DNA from: CBDCBA01 sp965214125
Lineage (GTDB): Bacteria > Planctomycetota > Phycisphaerae > Tepidisphaerales > Tepidisphaeraceae
Direction of reading: 5' to 3'
Assembly: GCA_965214125.1 (NCBI GenBank)
Contig: CBDCBA010000011.1
Coordinates: 1 to 64,000 of the forward strand
Length of the DNA stretch: 64,000 nt
Below, piece by piece: positions 17,901-24,871 of this stretch; within the stretch, counting starts at the first letter, position 1; the number at the start of each line of letters is the position of its first letter. Both the position numbers and the translations under genes were made by a program. The notes under the pieces were generated by a model. It ran no database searches. It saw nothing but the letters and a program-made list of their open reading frames with translations, and had not been told where the DNA came from.

Positions 17901-18057
17901 AAGCGGCGACGAATGGCTGACCGAGCTCTCCACCGGCGAGCTGCGCGAGTACCTGTCGCTGTCGCGGTCGGACCTGAGCGACCTCGACCTGGGTGATGAC
18001 GATGACGACGAAGAACTTCCCTCATCCGCCAGCCTCGCGGGCGTGGAGGCCGCATGA
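14911..18057 (+). CDS. SNF2-family DNA helicase/translocase (DUF3670-type)
   Basis: 1048 residues. The N-terminal half (about 1-500) matches the bacterial SNF2-associated region (DUF3670). The SNF2 ATPase core starts at ELRPYQLRGLQWM; Walker A is DDMGLGKT (about residue 551), Walker B reads DEAQ (about 662), motif III is LTGTPVENHLGELWSI, and the helicase C domain carries ALIFTQYRKM and ATDRAHRIGQTRRVQVHKF (about 950). These proteins move along double-stranded DNA or remodel DNA-protein complexes; family members are often near restriction or defence genes, but none is adjacent here. The stop overlaps the next small gene (ATGA). C-terminus is acidic (DLDLGDDDDDEE). Confidence 0.93.
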   Translation: MDQVASAPPPSESPAAPVPAATATATQFTWHDGRLWRWSADDAGTDLRVGLPDGERRVAASVVTGRAMLDAVTDLAHDAADSAQCLATLAEFSRNAVALEQFYPSARRAGGRHGGVVASWRLLVGDPSDVERIESFAAAMPAACFCADEPFHATDRLELVESFLDACCDTIVRRSLAKDEFFAGVHERAADPVADVEVRWVSALVADPDEIVESPEKTLVRGRDNEVAELLDKVQTWTSRLGDAGGEPWRLGFLLEEPASDDENGVWPLRWQLLPPLELSDHHVPLPAEQVWEQPAGSIGYVGRNAVRLRERMGAELKRAAEVLPPLNDLLGEWPGRGGPSKLMLDGGNAFRVLRDHAEALSDAGFDVQLPGWANQKENRLEVVMDLQPAAGTEEAYAASQGALGLDALLTFNWKISVGGDQITMDEFRALVDRQVPLIRRGGRWIEVDPQAALAAAEMIERRPPGTISLGEAFRAGFGLGEFRSSNGTSPAIRLEGTEWVDKLLEQAPDDAAKALPQPEQFTGELRPYQLRGLQWMAFLDRVGLGGVLADDMGLGKTIQLIALLLHERERANAANEANGDQAVQTKPTLLFVPTSVLGNWARELRRFAPLLKVLPHHGPGRSRGERFAEDASKADVVVTSYALSHRDQEDLRRVRWGRVALDEAQKIKNPQAASSIAVRSIAAGRKIALTGTPVENHLGELWSIMDLLNPGLLGTQGEFRERFAIPIEKHGDRARGRRLREMIRPFVLRRTKDEPEVAADLPAKMEMSVFCGLTAEQAAIYERITSDMLGRIDTATGIRRRGLILSVLTKLKQVCDHPALLAEENVDKKNPDQAQVSINRSGKAQRLAEMLEEVIEEGQKALIFTQYRKMGDLLVPMLEKALKRPVLFLHGGTPQQKRDDMVQDFQNISTKDGGAPIFLLSLRAGGLGLNLTAASHVFHFDRWWNPAVENQATDRAHRIGQTRRVQVHKFVTLGTVEERIDKMLAEKSALAQNIVGSGDEWLTELSTGELREYLSLSRSDLSDLDLGDDDDDEELPSSASLAGVEAA

Positions 18058-18326
18058 GCGATACGACGAACGACACTGAAACGGGTGCCCCGGCCGCGGA
18101 CGCTGCGACCGATCCCGTGGCCTTCTGGCAAAGCGGCGGCGGGATCGACCAGCTCGCCGACCCGCGTCCGTTCGGGCACGAGAACGCCCTGCAAAAACTC
18201 GGCCGCCCGCCGTTCGACAAGAGCGCCCGCAGCAAGTTCCGCCTGCTCGGCTTCCTCGCGACCGTATACGAACACGTGCGCGACGACGTAAATGAGGATG
18301 GCGGGGCACCAGAAGAAGGTCGATAG
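18054..18326 (+). CDS. Small hypothetical protein coupled to the SNF2 helicase
   Basis: 90 residues, starting at the ATG that overlaps the helicase stop. Family not recognised. Sequence: an acidic, Ala/Thr-rich start, then DPVAFWQSGGGIDQLADPRPF and a basic stretch KSARSKFRLLGFLATVYEHV, possibly amphipathic. The overlap suggests a functional link to the helicase. The TAG stop is the third base onward of a palindrome arm (18322-18399), so the natural C-terminus may have been changed when the repeat arrived. Confidence 0.6.
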   Translation: MSDTTNDTETGAPAADAATDPVAFWQSGGGIDQLADPRPFGHENALQKLGRPPFDKSARSKFRLLGFLATVYEHVRDDVNEDGGAPEEGR

Positions 18327-18399
18327 CCGCGACGCAACGCGGCGCGGTCGGGAGTCGCTGCGACACCGTCAGACCACGCCGCGTTGCGTCGCGGCTATC
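18322..18399 (+). repeat. GATAGCCGCGACGCAACGCG palindrome
   Basis: 23-base perfect arms (18322-18344 and 18377-18399). TAG inside the left arm is the stop codon of the upstream small gene. Same TAGCCGC opening as repeats at 20933, 23293, 29607 and 57487. Confidence 0.8.
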
Positions 18400-18425
18400 A
18401 CGCGTTTTGTGCAACGCATGCCTGT

Positions 18426-19652
18426 CTACGTTCGCGCCAGCAGCGCGGCGCAGGCGGCGCCGACGAAGTTGGCGCTCGGCTTGCCGGGCTGGTCGTCGTG
18501 CGTGAAGAGCTCGACGCGCACGCCGGGCAACAGCGTGTCGAGACGCGAGCGAACGCGGTCGATGTAGCCGGCGGTTTTGGTCAGGAACGATCCCTCGCCC
18601 AGGACCGCCACGCGGCCGGGGTCGGCGTAGTAGCGGACGAGGCCGGCGATCTTCGCGGCGACGAGGTCGGCCGAGCGATCAACGAGCACTCGGGCGCATC
18701 GGCCGGCAAAGTCATCGCGGGACCGCAGTTCCACCAGGTCCGCCCCGGCGTCGGCGGCGTCGGGATCGAAACCGTCCGGGGCCGCGTCGCGGGCGAGCCG
18801 GGCGAACAGGTGTGGCAGGTAGCTGCCGGCCATCGCCTTCTCGAAGCGCTGCCCGCCGACGTTGCCGCCGCTGTGCGTGCGGTCGAAGTCGTCGTCAAGG
18901 TCGGTCAGGTGGCGCGGGTGGAAGTTGCCGCTTTCGAGGTTGACCGCGATCTCCTCCTCCGCCCAATCGCCCTGGAGCTTGCCGACATCCTTCGCCGAAA
19001 GAAACGCCGCCGTATTCGTGCCGGTGCCGGCGATCAGGCCGATGTAGCGGTCCGCCGTCGGACGATCAACGACGGCAGCGAGCAGCGTGGCGACCGTGTC
19101 GTTGACCGTGAAGATCGACGGCACGTCGCCTTCGACCAGATCATTCAGGCGATTCTTCAGGCGTTCCGCGACGTTCTCGCCTTCGAGGCTTTGCAGTTGC
19201 ACGTCCTTCGTCCAGTGAATCAGCTTGGCCGTGCCGTCGGGCTGGATCTCGGCCGGGTAGCTGAAGCAGTAGCCGACGGGCAGGGCGCGATTGTTCGTCG
19301 CCTTGGCGGCAAGTTGTGCTTGGCGGTCGAAGAAACCGTCGGGCGTGACGTTGCCGGGCTGCTTAGCCTCGGTCATCAGGCGGTCGTCCTTGTTGACGAC
19401 GCCGAGCGAGTCGGCGGTGCCCGGCCCGACGCGCACGCCGCCGGCCCGCAGGTTCGTGCCGCCCAGATCAATGACACACGCCTCCCCCGCCGGCGGCTGG
19501 TCCGGCTTGGGCAGGTACGCCGGCAGGCACTTCAGTTCCGGATTCGCGCCGCTGAGCCCGTCGCGCAGCGTCTGGGTGAAGTCGTCGCGGATGTCGGCAA
19601 GCTGGGCGTCGCTCAGGCGAAACGGCGAAAGGTCGGCGGTGGCGGCGGGCAT
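18426..19652 (-). CDS. Hexokinase-family sugar kinase (eukaryote-like hexokinase fold)
   Basis: 408 residues. Motifs in order: VIDLGGTNLRAG (phosphate-1 loop), CFSYPAEI (sugar-binding serine region), TVNDTVATLLA (catalytic aspartate), IGLIAGTGTNTAAF (sugar/phosphate-2) and VNLESGNFH. The ordering and the NDTVATLL / GTGTN blocks match the hexokinase superfamily of eukaryotes rather than bacterial glucokinase (ROK or Glk). It should phosphorylate a hexose with ATP in the cytoplasm; substrate is not determinable. TACACT lies eight bases before the ATG. It is divergent from truD with little room between. Confidence 0.85.
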   Translation of the reverse strand: MPAATADLSPFRLSDAQLADIRDDFTQTLRDGLSGANPELKCLPAYLPKPDQPPAGEACVIDLGGTNLRAGGVRVGPGTADSLGVVNKDDRLMTEAKQPGNVTPDGFFDRQAQLAAKATNNRALPVGYCFSYPAEIQPDGTAKLIHWTKDVQLQSLEGENVAERLKNRLNDLVEGDVPSIFTVNDTVATLLAAVVDRPTADRYIGLIAGTGTNTAAFLSAKDVGKLQGDWAEEEIAVNLESGNFHPRHLTDLDDDFDRTHSGGNVGGQRFEKAMAGSYLPHLFARLARDAAPDGFDPDAADAGADLVELRSRDDFAGRCARVLVDRSADLVAAKIAGLVRYYADPGRVAVLGEGSFLTKTAGYIDRVRSRLDTLLPGVRVELFTHDDQPGKPSANFVGAACAALLART

Positions 19653-19660
19653 GGTCGGCG

Positions 19661-19666
19661 AGTGTA
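19661..19666 (-). promoter_or_regulatory. -10-like hexamer before hexokinase
   Basis: TACACT on the minus strand, eight bases before the ATG at 19652. Confidence 0.35.
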
Positions 19667-19679
19667 GTGGCGTTGCCGC

Positions 19680-19685
19680 TACTGT
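19680..19685 (+). promoter_or_regulatory. -10-like hexamer before truD
   Basis: TACTGT, five bases before the GTG at 19691. The identical hexamer stands six bases before nth. Confidence 0.4.
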
Positions 19686-19690
19686 CTGCC

Positions 19691-20935
19691 GTGCCCGATG
19701 CCGCGACCGCCGATCTTCCCTTCGCCACGCCCGATTTGCCCGGCGTGGGCGGCGTCATGCGGCAGCGGCCCGAGGATTTCTTCGTCCAGGAGATTCCGCT
19801 CTACGACGCCAGCGGCGAGGGGGACCACATCCTCTTCGAAATCCAGAAGGTCGGCTTCACCACGCGCGAGGCCGTCAGCCGCATCGCCCGCGAGCTCGGG
19901 CTCTCGCCTCGCGACGTCGGCTACGCGGGGCTGAAGGATCGCCACGCGATCACGCGACAGCACCTGACCGTGCCGATGAAGAACGGTGTCGACGAGGAGC
20001 GCGTGATGCGGCTGGAGCTCGACGACATCATCCCGCAGTGGGCCGACCGGCACGGCAACAAGCTCAAGATGGGCCACCTCGCGGGCAACCGCTTCGCGGT
20101 GCGGCTGCGCGAGGTGGACCCGATGCAGGTCGTCCGTTTGCGGCCGATCCTCGACCGGCTCGCCCGCGACGGCCTGCCCAACTACTACGGCGAGCAACGC
20201 TTTGGCCGTGACCCGCACCGGCCCAATGACAGGCTCGGCCTGCTGCTGCTTCGCGGCGATTTGCAGGGATTCTGCGACGCCTACCTTGGCGGCGAGGACG
20301 ATCGCGAGGACGTTGCAGAGGCGCGGCGGCGCTACGACCAGGAGGGCCCCGCCGCTGCGTTGGAGGTGTGGCCGAAGAACATCCGCTCTGAGCACCGCGT
20401 CCTCGAGGCGCTCGCGCGGACGGGCGATCCCGTCGCGGCGGTGAGGACGCTTGACCGCAAGCTGCGCCAGCTTCTGGAAAATGCGGCACAGTCGGCGGTG
20501 TTTAATGCCGTCGTTGCCGAGCGGGTGACGCGGGGGCAACTCGCGACGGTGTTGGCCGGGGACGTTGCGGTGAAGCACGTGGAGGCTCTCAAGACGAGCG
20601 GGCGCTTAGTTGTGGAGGACGTCGCGGCCGAGCAGCCGCGATGCGTGGCTTGGGAAATCAGCCCGACGGCACCGTTGCCCGGCGGCAAGGTCAAGCCGAC
20701 CCCGACCGGCGACGCCGCAGCGATGGAGGCGGCGGTGCTCGACCGGCTGGGCGTGTCGGCTCGCGACTTCTCCCGCATGCCCGGCGAACGCCGTCCCGCC
20801 CGCGTGCGGCCGGTTGACACAAAGCTCTCCAGCGGCGTCGACGAGCACGGCGGGCAGATCACGGCCGTCTTCACCCTGCCCGCCGGCTCGTTCGCGACCA
20901 CGCTCATGCGTGAGCTGACCAAGTCGTCGGTCTAG
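19691..20935 (+). CDS. truD: tRNA pseudouridine(13) synthase TruD
   Basis: 414 residues from GTG 19691; an in-frame GTG at 19667 gives 422. The catalytic block VGYAGLKDRHAITRQHLTVP contains the nucleophilic aspartate. RQRPEDFFVQEIP at the N-terminus, NYYGEQRFGR and a TRUD insertion domain with VWPKNIRSEHRVL... are all family traits. It makes pseudouridine 13 in tRNA-Glu. The 19691 start is favoured because TACTGT lies five bases ahead and because it leaves 38 rather than 14 bases between this gene and the divergent hexokinase. Its TAG stop is part of a palindrome shared with nth. Confidence 0.92.
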   Translation: MPDAATADLPFATPDLPGVGGVMRQRPEDFFVQEIPLYDASGEGDHILFEIQKVGFTTREAVSRIARELGLSPRDVGYAGLKDRHAITRQHLTVPMKNGVDEERVMRLELDDIIPQWADRHGNKLKMGHLAGNRFAVRLREVDPMQVVRLRPILDRLARDGLPNYYGEQRFGRDPHRPNDRLGLLLLRGDLQGFCDAYLGGEDDREDVAEARRRYDQEGPAAALEVWPKNIRSEHRVLEALARTGDPVAAVRTLDRKLRQLLENAAQSAVFNAVVAERVTRGQLATVLAGDVAVKHVEALKTSGRLVVEDVAAEQPRCVAWEISPTAPLPGGKVKPTPTGDAAAMEAAVLDRLGVSARDFSRMPGERRPARVRPVDTKLSSGVDEHGGQITAVFTLPAGSFATTLMRELTKSSV

Positions 20936-20959
20936 CCGCGACTCGTTGAGTCGCGGCTA
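20933..20959 (+). terminator. Palindrome supplying stop codons to both truD and nth; likely bidirectional terminator
   Basis: TAGCCGCGACTC, loop GTT, GAGTCGCGGCTA: 12-base-pair perfect stem. The first three bases are the TAG stop of truD and the last three, read on the minus strand, the TAG stop of nth. In the nth direction no T-run follows; in the truD direction GGCCGACTTTT follows. Confidence 0.75.
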
Positions 20960-21643
20960 GGCCGACTTTTCGCATTCCTTCAGGATCTTCGGTCCGGTCG
21001 GGCAGTGCTCGAACAGGGGGCAGGCCTCGCACTTGGGAGACCGTGCCGTGCAGACGCGGCGGCCGTGGTGGATCAGCAGGTGCGACCAGTCCGTCCACTC
21101 CGCTTGCGGCACGATCGCCATTAGGTCGGCCTCGACCTTCAAGGCGTCGTCGTGTTTGGTCAGCCCGAGCCGCCGCGACAGGCGGCCGACGTGGGTGTCG
21201 ACCGTCACGCCAATGTTGATGCCAAAGGCGTTGCCGAGGACGACGTTGGCCGTTTTGCGGCCGACGCCGCGAAGCTGGGTCAGCTCCTCCATCGTCCGCG
21301 GCACCTCGCCGCGGTGCTGCTCGGCGACACTTTGGGCCATGTTGCGAATGCTTTTGGCCTTCTGGCGAAAAAATCCGCAGGAGGCGACGAGCGTTTCGAG
21401 CTCCTCCGGATCGGCCGCGGCGTAGTCGGAGGCGGCGCGGTACTTGGCAAACAGCGCGGGCGTGGTCTTGTTCACGCGCTCGTCGGTGCATTGGGCCGAC
21501 AGGATCGTCGCGACGAGCAGTTCCAGCGGCGAGCGGAAGGTCAGGCTGCACCTCGCATCAGGGTGCTCGGCCTTTAGGATCGGCAGGACCGCGGCCACAC
21601 GCTCGCGGCGCTTCGTCACCGTCGCCGACTCACGCTTGGCCAT
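20957..21643 (-). CDS. nth: Endonuclease III (DNA glycosylase / AP lyase)
   Basis: 228 residues. ILSAQCTDERVN, the helix-hairpin-helix LRGVGRKTANVVLG with catalytic lysine, and VDTHVGRLSRRLGL with the catalytic aspartate are present, followed by the 4Fe-4S loop C-x6-C-x2-C-x5-C (CTARSPKCEACPLFEHC). It removes oxidised pyrimidines in base excision repair. The ATG at 21643 is chosen: TACTGT is six bases upstream, and the longer frame would run into the palindrome at 21669. Confidence 0.94.
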   Translation of the reverse strand: MAKRESATVTKRRERVAAVLPILKAEHPDARCSLTFRSPLELLVATILSAQCTDERVNKTTPALFAKYRAASDYAAADPEELETLVASCGFFRQKAKSIRNMAQSVAEQHRGEVPRTMEELTQLRGVGRKTANVVLGNAFGINIGVTVDTHVGRLSRRLGLTKHDDALKVEADLMAIVPQAEWTDWSHLLIHHGRRVCTARSPKCEACPLFEHCPTGPKILKECEKSA

Positions 21644-21649
21644 GCGCCG

Positions 21650-21655
21650 ACAGTA
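21650..21655 (-). promoter_or_regulatory. -10-like hexamer before nth
   Basis: TACTGT, six bases before the ATG on the minus strand. Confidence 0.4.
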
Positions 21656-21668
21656 GCCCGCTGCGACA

Positions 21669-21756
21669 CCAAACCGCGTTGCAACGCAACGCTGGTCCGG
21701 CTTTCCGCGTCGCTGCACGTTCGCTCAGACCAGCGTTGCGTTGCAACGCGGTTTGG
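21669..21756 (+). repeat. CCAAACCGCGTTGCAACGC palindrome
   Basis: 29-base perfect arms (21669-21697, 21728-21756) around a 30-base loop, between nth and the next minus-strand gene. The arm core AAACCGCGTTGC recurs in the short palindrome at 30559. Confidence 0.85.
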
Positions 21757-21764
21757 GGAGCTAA

Positions 21765-22349
21765 TCACGAGAAGTCGAACGTCACGCCGCCGGTCAGGCC
21801 GAGGCCGACGGCGGTGAAGATGACCAGGCCCAGCAGGGTGAAGAGCGTCGTTTGCAGTAGCAGCAGGCTCTCGCGTTGCAGTTCGTCGAAGCGTTCGATG
21901 GCGGGGTTGGCGACGTCGGGCTCGTCGGCATTGTCGACGTAGTCCTGCCGGGCGGCCTCGGCTTTGGGACGCACGGCCCGCGCGTCGTAGACCGTCAGCG
22001 CGGCGGCGAGGACCAGCAGGACCGTCCGCACCAGGGGAAGCACAAAGTCGCGGTTGCCCTGGGCCACCATCGCCCACTCCCCCGCCTGCGCCAGCGCGAG
22101 CGCGACCATGCAGACCAGGCTCACGCGCCACAGCGACCCAAGCAGTTGCGACACGACGTTCGCCGACAGCAGGCTGCTGTGCTGGCGATCGAGGTTGACG
22201 CTCAGCACGGTTGGCAGGGTCGGGTCGGCGTCGCGGACGACGCGGTGGACCACACCGGCGGCGAGCATGACAAAGAGCGTCCCACCGAACCAGGCGCTCA
22301 GCGCCGTCCAGTAGACGATCGAGATCAGCGTCAGCGGCGACAGGTCCAC
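21765..22349 (-). CDS. DUF4149-like integral membrane protein
   Basis: 194 residues, GTG start. Four membrane segments can be drawn (about 8-32, 68-92, 100-122, 160-188), with a polar loop between the third and fourth (ARAVRPKAEAARQDYVDNADEP). The topology and the AWFGGTLFVMLAAGVV first helix resemble DUF4149 proteins, which have no assigned function. TAGTGT stands six bases before the GTG. lpxI starts further upstream on the same strand and ends 23 bases away, so both may be cotranscribed. Confidence 0.65.
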   Translation of the reverse strand: MDLSPLTLISIVYWTALSAWFGGTLFVMLAAGVVHRVVRDADPTLPTVLSVNLDRQHSSLLSANVVSQLLGSLWRVSLVCMVALALAQAGEWAMVAQGNRDFVLPLVRTVLLVLAAALTVYDARAVRPKAEAARQDYVDNADEPDVANPAIERFDELQRESLLLLQTTLFTLLGLVIFTAVGLGLTGGVTFDFS

Positions 22350-22355
22350 GCCATC

Positions 22356-22361
22356 ACACTA
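22356..22361 (-). promoter_or_regulatory. -10-like hexamer before the DUF4149-like gene
   Basis: TAGTGT, six bases before the GTG start on the minus strand. Confidence 0.35.
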
Positions 22362-22372
22362 CGCCGCGGCCG

Positions 22373-23233
22373 TCACTCGCCCGCGCGGCCGACGACCGCG
22401 ATGCCGAGCCGGTCGGCCATCGCCAGCACTTTGTCGCGCTCGAGTAGAATCACCTGACCAGCCTCCAGGCAGAGGCAGGCGCCACCGGCGGCGTGCAAAT
22501 GCTCGATCGTCCCCACGCCGATCGTCGGCACGTCCATGCGCGGATCGTGCCGCGTGTTGCCACGCTTGACGAGGGTCCAACGCCCGCCGCGGCAGAGTTG
22601 GCCGGCGCGATCGATCATGGCGTTTGTCCCCTCGGTCGCCTCGACGGCAATCACGTCGCGATCGCGGACGGCGACGGCCTGGCCGACATCCTCGGCCGTA
22701 AGCAGGCCGCAGACGCGCCAGCCGCGGTCGATCGAGCGTTGCTGCGCCTCGGTCGGCTGAACCGAACCCATCGTGCCGGCGCTGGCCATCTGCTCGCGGG
22801 TGTAGGCGGTGGAGTCGATCAAGGTAATGCCCCGGTCTTGCAGAAGTTGGGCGGTTTTGAGCAGCACGGTCTCCGAGCGGCGATCGCGGCGTAGGACGGT
22901 GGCCCAGGCCCAGAAGGTCGTCCAGTCGGGCACCTGCCGCAAGGCCCAGAGCCACTCGTGCTTCACGTGCATCGCCTGCTTTTTCACCCGGCCGACCATG
23001 ATCGCCTCGCTCGCCCCGTGACGGCGCAGGAAGCGGGCCCAGCTCGTCAGTCGCACGAAGCTGACGGGCCGGTAGGCGTCGACCTCGCTCGCCAGGGCCG
23101 GGTCGGCGATGCCGTCGAAGCCAACGCACACCACCCGCCGCCCCGCCGCCCGTGCCCCGCGGGCGACGAGGAACGGGAAAACGCCCTCGCCGGCGATTAG
23201 GCCAAGGGGGGCGTTGTCACGGGTCGGCGTCAC
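22373..23233 (-). CDS. lpxI: UDP-2,3-diacylglucosamine pyrophosphatase LpxI (DUF1009)
   Basis: 286 residues from GTG 23233. LGLIAGEGVFPFLVARGARAAG at the N-terminus, SEAIMVGRVKKQAM in the middle and the C-terminal RFDVPTIG-type block (RMDVPTIGVGTIEHLHAAG) are LpxI signatures. LpxI hydrolyses UDP-2,3-diacylglucosamine to lipid X in lipid A synthesis, so this cell probably makes lipopolysaccharide or at least lipid A. A longer frame to 23329 would be translated from a palindrome and is rejected. No other lpx genes are adjacent. Confidence 0.88.
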   Translation of the reverse strand: MTPTRDNAPLGLIAGEGVFPFLVARGARAAGRRVVCVGFDGIADPALASEVDAYRPVSFVRLTSWARFLRRHGASEAIMVGRVKKQAMHVKHEWLWALRQVPDWTTFWAWATVLRRDRRSETVLLKTAQLLQDRGITLIDSTAYTREQMASAGTMGSVQPTEAQQRSIDRGWRVCGLLTAEDVGQAVAVRDRDVIAVEATEGTNAMIDRAGQLCRGGRWTLVKRGNTRHDPRMDVPTIGVGTIEHLHAAGGACLCLEAGQVILLERDKVLAMADRLGIAVVGRAGE

Positions 23234-23292
23234 GCGGGCGGCAGCATAACGGGTGCGCGATCTGCGAAGTGGTGCCGCGGTTCTCTTTCGCG

Positions 23293-23357
23293 TTAGCCGC
23301 CCCGCCTCGCGGGGCGAGCGCGTGGCCATCGAGCGCCCCGCGAGGCGGGGCGGCTAA
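23293..23357 (+). repeat. TTAGCCGCCCCGCC palindrome, copy 1
   Basis: 24-base arms (23293-23316 and 23334-23357), perfect, with GGCCA in the loop. A near-identical copy is at 57487-57551. Confidence 0.85.
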
Positions 23358-23427
23358 AGGGGAACCGCCAGATCAGGCGCAGTTCCATCGCTTCCTCAGG
23401 AACAGGCGCAAGCGGGCGCGTCGCGCG

Positions 23428-23433
23428 TAACGT
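23428..23433 (+). promoter_or_regulatory. -10-like hexamer before the PqqD-like gene
   Basis: TAACGT, eight bases before the ATG at 23442. Confidence 0.3.
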
Positions 23434-23441
23434 GACGCCGC

Positions 23442-23837
23442 ATGTTCGGCCGTCGAAAGAAGCTGACGAATCTTGTCCCGCCGGTCGAGGCGATGAAGGC
23501 CAAGCCGGTGCGGGCGGTCGAGGCGACCGTCGAGCGCGACAGCGACCGCGGGGGCAAGGTGACGGTGCCGCTGCGCCCCGACGCCTTCGGCTTCGTGGGC
23601 CGCCTGCTCCGGTTGCCGCCGGGGGCGAGCAAGACCTTCGAGCTCGACGCGGTCGGGTTGTTCGTCTGGGACCGCGTGGACGGCCAGACGAGCGTGCGGG
23701 AGATCGCCCGAAAGCTCGCCGCCGAGTACCAGCTCGACGTGCGCGTGGCCGAGGTGTCAACAGCGCAGTTCCTCAAGACGCTGCTCCGCCGCGGGCTGAT
23801 CGGCATGCCCATGCCGAAGTTGGCCAAGCCGCGGTGA
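23442..23837 (+). CDS. PqqD-family protein (peptide-chaperone-like)
   Basis: 131 residues. The C-terminal 70 residues (FELDAVGLFVWDRVDGQTSVREIA...FLKTLLRRGLIGM) match PqqD, a small winged-helix-like domain that binds RiPP precursor peptides and delivers them to radical SAM enzymes. The N-terminal 55 residues are an extra basic segment. No radical SAM enzyme or obvious precursor peptide is adjacent; instead an FtsX-type permease and an ATPase follow directly. It may therefore chaperone a substrate for export or regulate the transporter. Confidence 0.8.
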   Translation: MFGRRKKLTNLVPPVEAMKAKPVRAVEATVERDSDRGGKVTVPLRPDAFGFVGRLLRLPPGASKTFELDAVGLFVWDRVDGQTSVREIARKLAAEYQLDVRVAEVSTAQFLKTLLRRGLIGMPMPKLAKPR

Positions 23838-23862
23838 GTTCGTGCCGCGACGCACAATCGGG

Positions 23863-23868
23863 TACGTT
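23863..23868 (+). promoter_or_regulatory. -10-like hexamer before the FtsX-type permease
   Basis: GGTACGTTGGCGGC immediately precedes GTG 23875; the identical 14 bases precede the ATG at 57607. TACGTT is six bases from the start codon in both. Confidence 0.45.
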
Positions 23869-23874
23869 GGCGGC

Positions 23875-24861
23875 GTGACGTCGGCCGCCGTTCCAGGGTC
23901 CGTTGAGGTACGCAAGCAGGTGCGCCTGCCCATGTCCAGGGCGGCGGAGATTGCCTACAAGAACATCCGCCTGCGGCTGGGGCGGTCGGCCCTAGTGGCG
24001 AGTGCCATCGTGCTGGCCTTGGCGTTCTTCGTGAGCATCCAGGTGAACCAGCTCGTGCTCGACGGCATGCGCGGCTGGATCGCCGCGTTTGCCGAGTCGC
24101 CCACGGGGCGCGATCTGCTCGAGCGACGCGATCAACTCCGCGGCGAGCGCGACGCGGCCGTCGATGCGCTGCGTCTCGCGCTCTCGGCCAACCCCGATGG
24201 ACCGGCCGGCGACATCGAGAGGCGCTTCGGCGCCACGCCCGACGTGCTGCGCGAACAAGTTGGCCGGCTGCCCGTGGGCAACGCTGCCTTGGCCCGAGCG
24301 GCCGCCGACGACGGCGCGGCCACGGCCTTCGATCGCTGGCTCGCCGCCTCCCGCGACCTGGCCGCCGTCCGCGATCAACTCGGCCGGCCCGAGCAGCTGC
24401 GCATCACGCTCAGCGAGGGGGGCGTCGCGACCACGCCCGAGAAGATCGCCGGCGATCGCGTTCGGACTCGCTGGCTCAGCGGCCTGGCGTTGCTCGTCGC
24501 GTTTGCGGGGATTCTCAACGCGATGCTGATGAGCGTAACCGAGCGTTTCCGCGAAATCGGCACGATGAAATGCCTGGGCGCCCTCGACGGCTTCATCATC
24601 AAGCTCTTCCTGCTGGAAAGCGCGATCCAGGGCCTGGTCGGCACGCTGCTGGGCGTGACGCTGGGGGTCGGCCTGTCGCTGGCGCTGGCGTGGGGTACGT
24701 ACGGGGGCGACGCCTTCGTGAACCTGCCGTGGGGGGCGGTCGCGATCGTGTCGGGGATCGCGCTGGTGGTCGGCACGCTGCTGACGATTGGCGGCGCATT
24801 GCTGCCCGCGTACCAGGCCGCCCGCATGCCGCCGATTGAGGCGATGCGCACCGACGTTTGA
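23875..24861 (+). CDS. FtsX/MacB-type ABC transporter permease
   Basis: 328 residues from GTG 23875 (an in-frame GTG at 23842 is possible). An N-terminal membrane helix (about 38-60) is followed by a periplasmic domain (60-205) rich in Ala, Arg and Asp, then three membrane helices near the C-terminus containing ERFREIGTMKCLGAL, the cytoplasmic loop typical of the FtsX family, and LLPAYQAARMPPIEAMR at the end. The partner ATPase starts ten bases downstream. No adaptor or outer-membrane gene accompanies this pair, unlike the second such transporter at 47.5 kb. Confidence 0.87.
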   Translation: MTSAAVPGSVEVRKQVRLPMSRAAEIAYKNIRLRLGRSALVASAIVLALAFFVSIQVNQLVLDGMRGWIAAFAESPTGRDLLERRDQLRGERDAAVDALRLALSANPDGPAGDIERRFGATPDVLREQVGRLPVGNAALARAAADDGAATAFDRWLAASRDLAAVRDQLGRPEQLRITLSEGGVATTPEKIAGDRVRTRWLSGLALLVAFAGILNAMLMSVTERFREIGTMKCLGALDGFIIKLFLLESAIQGLVGTLLGVTLGVGLSLALAWGTYGGDAFVNLPWGAVAIVSGIALVVGTLLTIGGALLPAYQAARMPPIEAMRTDV

Positions 24862-24871
24862 ACCACTTCCC

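Noticed and set aside
18384..19667. A 427-residue plus-strand frame across the hexokinase gene
   Set aside because: Val/Ala/Arg/Gly-rich shadow of the hexokinase on the opposite strand, no domain.
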